This document shows positions 58,144 to 64,000 of a DNA stretch of 64,000 nt, piece by piece. The stretch's first letter is position 1. The number at the start of each line of letters is the position of its first letter. Both the position numbers and the translations under genes were made by a program. Origin of the DNA: Siphonodentalium dalli (Eukaryota; Mollusca; Scaphopoda; Gadilida; Siphonodentaliidae); the NCBI GenBank assembly GCA_032622095.1, contig CP136069.1, forward strand, positions 81,614,958 to 81,678,957, in the 5' to 3' direction. Below the pieces are notes generated by a model that had not been told where the DNA came from, ran no database searches, and saw only the letters and a list, made by a program, of their open reading frames with translations.

Positions 58144-59393
58144 TCAATTCACATACTCATCTAATGCACTGACGTACCCGGACAACTTCTGTATATGGCT
58201 TCGAATGTTGAAAGCCCGACATTTGACGGATGCATTTCTGCTAAGGCGTAGAAGACCATAATGCATAATATACCCAAACTCCTTGAACATTATCATAAGA
58301 ACAAGCTTGTTGGCGTCCAGCAATCGTCTCACCGAACAGACCCAAGCAGATGATAACAATACACACGGTGCTAGTTTGTGGGTATGTGTCATGATAGTGG
58401 AAATGAAATTGGACCATGACTGCACCGCCCCTTATTTTGTTATGTTTTAGATTCAGATAGGATCTCATGTGTGGCTTTGCTTTCCTTGTATGCTAAGATT
58501 GTATGTTCCCATCCGTTTGGAAGCCGTTCTTAAACAACTGGACCGGGAGTATGCCATTGGCTACTGCTGTGTAAGCCCCACCAAGACTGGGGTGTAGTCT
58601 TAAAGGCGATACATTTGATAGTTGGTTGATATGTCATACTCACGCGGGGTGGTATGGTTCAAGAAAGTACAAATGCCATAAACAAAAGGGTGAAATGTCC
58701 AACGCGAAGAACATCCAGAGGAATGTTACGTTGATGAGCTCTTGCATTCAGTACACCAAGTGATTTCTTGGTAACATCACCATTGCGACCATTTTCCTGC
58801 ATGAGACATTAACTACTATATTCTAAAGTTATATATATAAAGCTATATGATCATAAAGGTCGCGTTCCCGAACGTCCACAGCCATTGCCATCGAGACTGT
58901 AAATTGTTCTTTAAATACATAGTGAAATAAATGCACCACAGTTCCTGACATTTTCTTGAATAATACCACCCGCCTACTGACACTAACCCCGAGAGAGGAT
59001 AACAAAACACGCATACATTCATGCTATAAAGACATTATCCTTTAGTCCATCCGACTGTTTTGAGGGAGGCTAGCATAGTATTATCCAGACAAAAGTGTAC
59101 GTAGTTGAATCAGAAAGGCTTCGAAACGGATGTGGAAATACAATCTTACCACACCAAATAAAACCGACACGCATGACATTCGATATATTAAACATGCACC
59201 AGGTGTAGGGGTGGTGTATACAGTGGCCCATTTCATTCCCAATATCATGGCGTATGTCCACAAACTAGCACCGCGAGCATTGTTCTTCTCTGCTGGGAGA
59301 TATTCGACGAAACAACTGCGGGGCGTCACACAGTTTGCTTCGGATAATGGTCAAGAAGTGTGGGTAGTCTGTACACTAGGGTATTCTCCTTAG
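58144..59393. other. Central part of the giant inverted repeat, no gene called
   Basis: Both halves show related peptide frames: KLAPCVLLSSAW (left, minus) and KLAPRALFFSAGR (right, plus); SRGVVWFKKV (left, plus) and SRRVVLFKKM (right, minus). The frames are short and interrupted, and none belongs to a family I recognise. They may be relics of an internal gene of the element. Confidence 0.45.
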
Positions 59394-60094
59394 CAGATAG
59401 ACATCTGTCCAAGGGAATGAGACAGCTAGCAACCTTCGAAACACTGTCGAAGTTGTCCACATATGCCAATGCGTTCGCTGAGTTTGTGAGTTGACGAACC
59501 ATCTATTGAGAAGTGACTAGCTAACTGGTTCGCCGGGTGTACATGTCGTTATCCTATGGGATATGAGACACATACATAGAGATGACCTTCTGTAAGCTTG
59601 TATACTCATCGGCCATATGCCTTCAAGATGACGCACAAATATCATATTTAGCATATATTTAAAATCGTAAGCTAGACACCGGAAAATTAATTGTTGAAAC
59701 GTCATGATTAGAGGGACCCTACTCCCAGGGAGTGGTGAATACTTTGTCGGTGTGAGCGACCTATATTAACAGACAAAGAAATGGAAGCTGGTCCAGATAA
59801 TTATGGACGTGACGTGGCAAATCAGAATCTGTTATCAGGTAATTGTTCTGATATAACTATTCGGCGCATCTACGCTTACGGCCATTATCGGCGCTAAGTA
59901 GAGACTGGATTTCGAAATGCCACATCGCGATATTAATTGTGGTTTTTCATCTTTCCAGAAGGATACGAGCTATGTTATGCGTTTTGATACCTTTAAGTCG
60001 AATTAGTAGATGGTGTATGTACAGTTTCGTCCATACATACCGACATTATGACAAAAAGTTGAAATTAATATGTGAAAATATCGATTTCTTTTCA

Positions 60095-61160
60095 TTTTCT
60101 AGCCGCCAATTTAGCAGCGATCTTGGCTGTGAGTATCAATTGCCAAACCCTAATGAATACATCATGTCACTATTCCATATCAACATGTAATGGTGGAAAG
60201 AAATCGCGAAACAATAACGCCCATCCTAAGAAAGTAAAGGAATGTAGACTTGTTTTCAAATTTCGGTCGCCATTTTGGCCGCCATCTTCGATTTGGAAAA
60301 CAATTTCTTGCATGAGATGTAATGTAATTACTTCACCTCAGTATTTCCAACTCAATTGTAAGCATGGGTGGAGTTGTCTCGACAATAATGCCCAATGATG
60401 TGAATATGAGGGAATTTCGGTGATTTTTCAAACTCTGTCCGCCATTGTGGGCGCCATTTTGGATTTGTGGGACTTTTATTTGGATATAGTACAAGGAAAG
60501 ATCTTCGCCTAAGTGTTCCCAACTCACAATAGTAATCAGGTGTGGAGTTTTCATGACAATAATGTTTACTGATGTTAAAATCGGCGATTTTCGGCGATTT
60601 TTTATTTCTGGTGGCCATTTTGGCCGCCATCTTGGATTTGGGTAAATATTCCTCAACTTAGGTATAAGAGGAATCCTAACTTGAGTATCTCCTGCACATA
60701 TATATGCATGGGTGTTGTTATAATAGCAATGACATTCATTGATTCGAAACATTACATCGCTTTATTAACGTAGATTCGGCTTTGACCTATTATACCGGTA
60801 TTTGGGAAAACGTGATATCGGACAAAAATATCCCGCAATGAATGTATATTATGGACCCCATGTGGTCGCCAATGACTCCTCTGTATGATAAATGTATAAC
60901 ATGACGCAAACATTCTAACATTTTCCCACAGAGACAAACGAAAAGTGGTAACATGTCAGAAAAATAGCATATTTTCACATTTCGGCGGCCATCTTGGCCG
61001 CCATATTGGATTCTGGTGTCGGATTTTTGGCTAATTTGTAAGGGTTGTATATTAGCATAACGAATCGAGCGGAAAACATGTGCTATCATCTTTACTATAA
61101 TGGCGATCAAAGAGACCTGGTGCATTTAAAAAAAATGGCCGCCATGATGGACGCCATCTT
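60095..61160. repeat. YY1-like GCCGCCAT motifs in the right arm
   Basis: The mirror image of the left-arm array: ATTTTGGCCGCCATCTT boxes near 60272, 60440, 60618, 60985 and 61133, with more diverged ones near 60100. The box near 60985 has 12 extra bases giving a third ATGGC unit that the left-arm partner at 56612 lacks. Confidence 0.85.
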
Positions 61161-61283
61161 GTCTGGAGTCTCTGCGGCCACTTTTTTTTCTTGTTAACAA
61201 GTGAAAAAAGTTAGTGGAGACCTTAAGAAAGAAAATTAGTGGGGTGAAGTTAAGTCCTGGGGGGTGCAGAGGTCGACTATGAC

Positions 61284-61372
61284 GGCGCACTTTTTGTCGC
61301 TTTCGGTGCTTTCGGCGCGTTACTAATGGCGCACTTTTTGTCGCTTTCGGCGCGCGCCGAAAGCGCCATTAG
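61284..61372. repeat. GC-rich palindrome and direct repeat
   Basis: GGCGCACTTTTTGTCGCTTT occurs at 61285 and 61328. The second copy runs into a perfect 24-bp palindrome centred on GGCGCGCGCC, and TAATGGCGC / GCGCCATTA flank the whole. It lies directly outside the giant inverted repeat. Confidence 0.9.
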
Positions 61373-61620
61373 CAAGTGGCCCTAATAGGATTCCATAGGT
61401 TTATCATTATTGTCTAAAGGTCATAACTTCAATATATAATAAAGTAAATGAATGGACAGGACAAAAACATGTTGCATGTGGATCTTGTCCGACCCATGCT
61501 GTCTAAATATACTGAAGAAAATTTTAAAATGAGCTGCGGAATTAGCACGGATGCATTTTTCACTGTAAGGGCCATATTAAAAATCAAAACAACGAATGTA
61601 TGAAACCAATTCCGTCAAGG

Positions 61621-62385
61621 TTAATGGACAAGCTACTGGACATTCGTAAACTGGATGGTCGAGGCCGCAGACCGATACCGTTTAGTTGACGAATGTCCAG
61701 TCGCGAGTCCACCAACCGACTTAAAACACAGTTTTATAATATGCAAGGAGAAATTACATTTATACAGATGAAACATTTCAGATATATGAGACGTTTACGA
61801 ACATTTTTCAGAAAAAAAAATAGTCCTTTACACAACAAACCACGCCGCTTGACTCGGCTCGTGTGGGTGGAAATTTCAGGTGGAACTTGCTGTGTATAAA
61901 ACAGGCACTATACCACGCGGTACAAATTTGTTCGAAAATAAAGGTCGATGTACGCAAACATAATATAACATTAGTTTGGGGCTGAGCATAGCGTAGTATA
62001 TATACGCAATTGAATCTGTATTTTGATCAGGTATGCATATAAATATACGTTTGACTCGAACAGTGCATTATATATTGTCGGGATATTGTTGTGTCCAGAA
62101 GAACGGTAACTGATTACTGCTGACGTTATTTTATAATGTGAGATATATCACCAGGTATGCACATGAGCAGCACGCCTATGCCGATAACTATTTCTCTGTC
62201 AGAGGCCTCAGCGGGGAGCTCATTGTGCATACATTTTGGGATTACTCGATTACGAATGTCGTATAAAGCATGAACGTCCTAGATTGCGAATGTCGAATTA
62301 TGGTATAAAGCATGGAATAACGTGCTGATTTTGAGAAATAGAAGGCCGACGTAGAAAAAAGGAGCTGAGCTAAATGTGGATTTCC
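61621..62385 (+). mobile_element. Family H repeat, second copy
   Basis: Begins TTAATGGACAAGCTACTGG and its palindromic partner ends near 61714. Then come AAACACAGTTTTATAATATG and AGGAGAAATTACATTTATAC, and the right part ends with AAGGAGCTG, in the same order as 41601-42482. GAATGTCG...GGTATAAAGCATG is duplicated near 62260 and 62290. Confidence 0.8.
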
Positions 62386-62489
62386 TCCCCCATGCGGTGG
62401 TTGAGCATACCTTATAGATAATTCAAATCCAATGCTGACTGAGATAAGATAGAGAGCTGCAATGAAGTTACGGGCGGGCGAACTCACGG

Positions 62490-62545
62490 ATGGACGGACG
62501 GAACCAATTTATATATCCCTTGTCAAACTTCGTTTGAGGTGGAAA
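62490..62545. repeat. Short repeat fragment shared with 3400-3450
   Basis: GGACGGAACCAATTTATATATCCC followed by CAAACTTCGTTTG (core words under 20 bases each) parallels the end of the 3.0-3.46 kb repeat. Confidence 0.6.
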
Positions 62546-63800
62546 ACAACAGAGGCGTAAACAAAATTCAAATTTCGTGTATAAAGACATCATGTATACA
62601 TGATATACATATATGTTGTATTCGTGTTAGTGATACAACGTATGGACACATAATTTTTCTGGTGCCTGCCGATGCTGACCTTACATTTATAGTCAAATAT
62701 GTAGTATTATTATATGGGTATCATTGAGTTCGAAGGGGATCACACTGTCTTTTTTATTGGACGAAGCACGATCACGTGTCGGAGTAGTTTTCTATTGAGA
62801 ATGCAATATTTTTTCTGTTTAATGGGGTATTAGTAATTAGAGTGAAGTACATTAAATGCCCACTATGAGTGTTGGCATGATGTTGTTTACCTTTAAAAGC
62901 CGATATTGGCATACTCTACCGGCCTATACGGTTGCCCAGCAAGCGATCTATCGCCGGGTAGTCTGTGTCACCCATTCACCTGCTGACATGACGATTGGCA
63001 CAGGGCGATAATTGCGCCTGTTGACATGACGATTGGAGCGAGGCGAGAAATGTGGCAAGCGAACTATCGCCCGGGCTCTTGTCGTCGAACTATATTTATC
63101 CGCCTGTTGCGTCACGGTTAGCGCGCGCCGAGAATTGTGTCATATATAATAAAACATACTTTATTAACCAATTTCAGCACTTTTTGTGTTATTTTAGTAT
63201 ACGTGAAACCACTGACCCGCCTCCTGAGCAGCAGGAAGGCCGACTATCGACCTCGGTCAATAGTCCTGATTCAAGTGCTGTTCAAAAGACACCACATCGG
63301 GACAACAGTTCTCGCTATTTCGCCACAAATAAGGCATGCAATAGGTTATACTATAATAAAAATCGACCAATCCAATTATATTACTGCTGTGAACACTATA
63401 GATACATAAGAAAGAAAAAATTATACACAAAAGCTATCGCACCAATATGTTACCTTACAATGGATTGCATTGCATTGTTTCCTAAGTGGTAGCATCTGGA
63501 TCGGGTGTTCGGTATGGCAAACGAACATCTCTAATGAATGGGGCTGCCACAGACGCGCATACTGGTCATGCTTCACCAAAGGGACAGACAGCTGTAAGGT
63601 ATATATTGTGAATTGCGTATTTAGATATATTATTGTTAATTGAGGTCAGTTGTATATAATGCACTATCCTGTAATATCTCTCTCGCTGTAAGGGGGTGGC
63701 ACAACGACTGACCATATGCGTGGGATTCTCGGAACATCTGATCACACGCATACTATGCAATTCGTTCAGCTATCCGGATATCCATTTAGCGTCTACCTGA
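62546..63800. other. Unassigned spacer
   Basis: TTGACATGACGATTGG and CTGACATGACGATTGG repeat near 62985 and 63019 with GGCGA following. A 146-codon plus frame at 63052-63492 has no recognised domain. Confidence 0.4.
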
Positions 63801-63804
63801 TTAA

Positions 63805-64000
63805 CCCGTCTGTGACAGGAGCTTCACAAAAACCCTGTGCCAATGCATTCTCTTATATATGCGAGTCCCCCACAGGCAGAATCGCATATATACGATAATA
63901 TATTGGCCTAACAATATCTGCCTTGACCTTGTAAGCCTGTGTATTCTCTCCCCATGGAAGACACGCTTATAAAAGATAATGCACTGGTACATGATCTTTA
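63805..64000 (+). mobile_element. Twin-hairpin TTAA MITE (family C), cut by window end
   Basis: TTAA (63801-63804) then CCCGTCTGTGACAGGAGCTTC, matching the family C terminus. First hairpin 63839-63907. A second, more diverged hairpin (63930-63985) starts after the CCTAACAATATC linker. The right end is outside the window. Confidence 0.85.

Larger units (their letters stand above)
56327..61277. mobile_element. Giant inverted repeat, 4.95 kb
   Basis: Both ends read GTCGACCTCTGCACCCCCC inward, and homology between the arms continues all the way to a centre near 58800. The outer ~1 kb is nearly identical (for instance CATGTTACCACTTTTCG at 56650 and its inverse near 60940). Similarity falls to moderate around 57500-57730 / 59855-60080, and to faint but ordered near the centre (GATTGTATGTTCCCATCCGT against GATTGTATTTCCACATCCGT). 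Arms contain spaced ATGGCGGC motifs. No transposase is recognisable. Target duplication unclear. It could be a long-TIR or fold-back transposon. Confidence 0.9.

Overview
This window looks like gene-poor, repeat-dense nuclear DNA from an animal, most likely a marine invertebrate. The evidence is an AT-rich background, several families of short inverted-repeat elements, Helitron-like sequences, remnants of jockey/CR1-type retrotransposons, and a degraded KRBA2-like integrase with a cysteine-rich tail, a type I know mainly from invertebrate genomes. I cannot name the species. No intact host protein gene, rRNA gene or convincing functional tRNA gene was recognised; most open frames are short and lack family motifs.

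Layout. 1-2070 is a 69-bp satellite of about 27 units that has grown inside a TTAA-type miniature element. 2.1-7.3 kb holds a TIR element, degenerate repeats, a trinucleotide repeat, a fold-back and a retrotransposon 3' end. 7.85-9.10 kb is a Helitron carrying a 122-bp minisatellite. 9.1-11.1 kb is nested inverted-repeat debris. 11.7-14.7 kb carries a dispersed motif, GTTAGTGTAATGACG. 15.19-16.98 kb is the integrase pseudogene, followed by poly(A) signals and five evenly spaced palindromes. 18.06-20.31 kb holds three Helitrons, two of them exactly head to tail. 20.44-21.33 kb is a TIR element with a 5-bp target duplication. 23.8-42.5 kb is a mosaic of fold-backs, three copies of a hAT-like MITE, an RT remnant, a 164-bp near-perfect palindrome and a larger TTAA element. 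42.5-55.6 kb and the last 200 bases hold TTAA-flanked miniature elements in three end-types, several carrying paired ~69-bp hairpins. One of them is split by a 1,150-bp 5'-truncated retrotransposon with a clean 7-bp duplication. 56.33-61.28 kb is a 4.95-kb giant inverted repeat whose arms carry regularly spaced YY1-like ATGGCGGC motifs.

How it fits together: the window records successive transposition. The TTAA ends starting CCC resemble piggyBac-type non-autonomous elements, the CAAGCC elements with 8-bp duplications resemble hAT MITEs, and the A^TC...CTAG^T elements resemble Helitrons. No transposase for any of them is visible here, so all would have to be mobilised from elsewhere. All identities and alignments were judged by eye.
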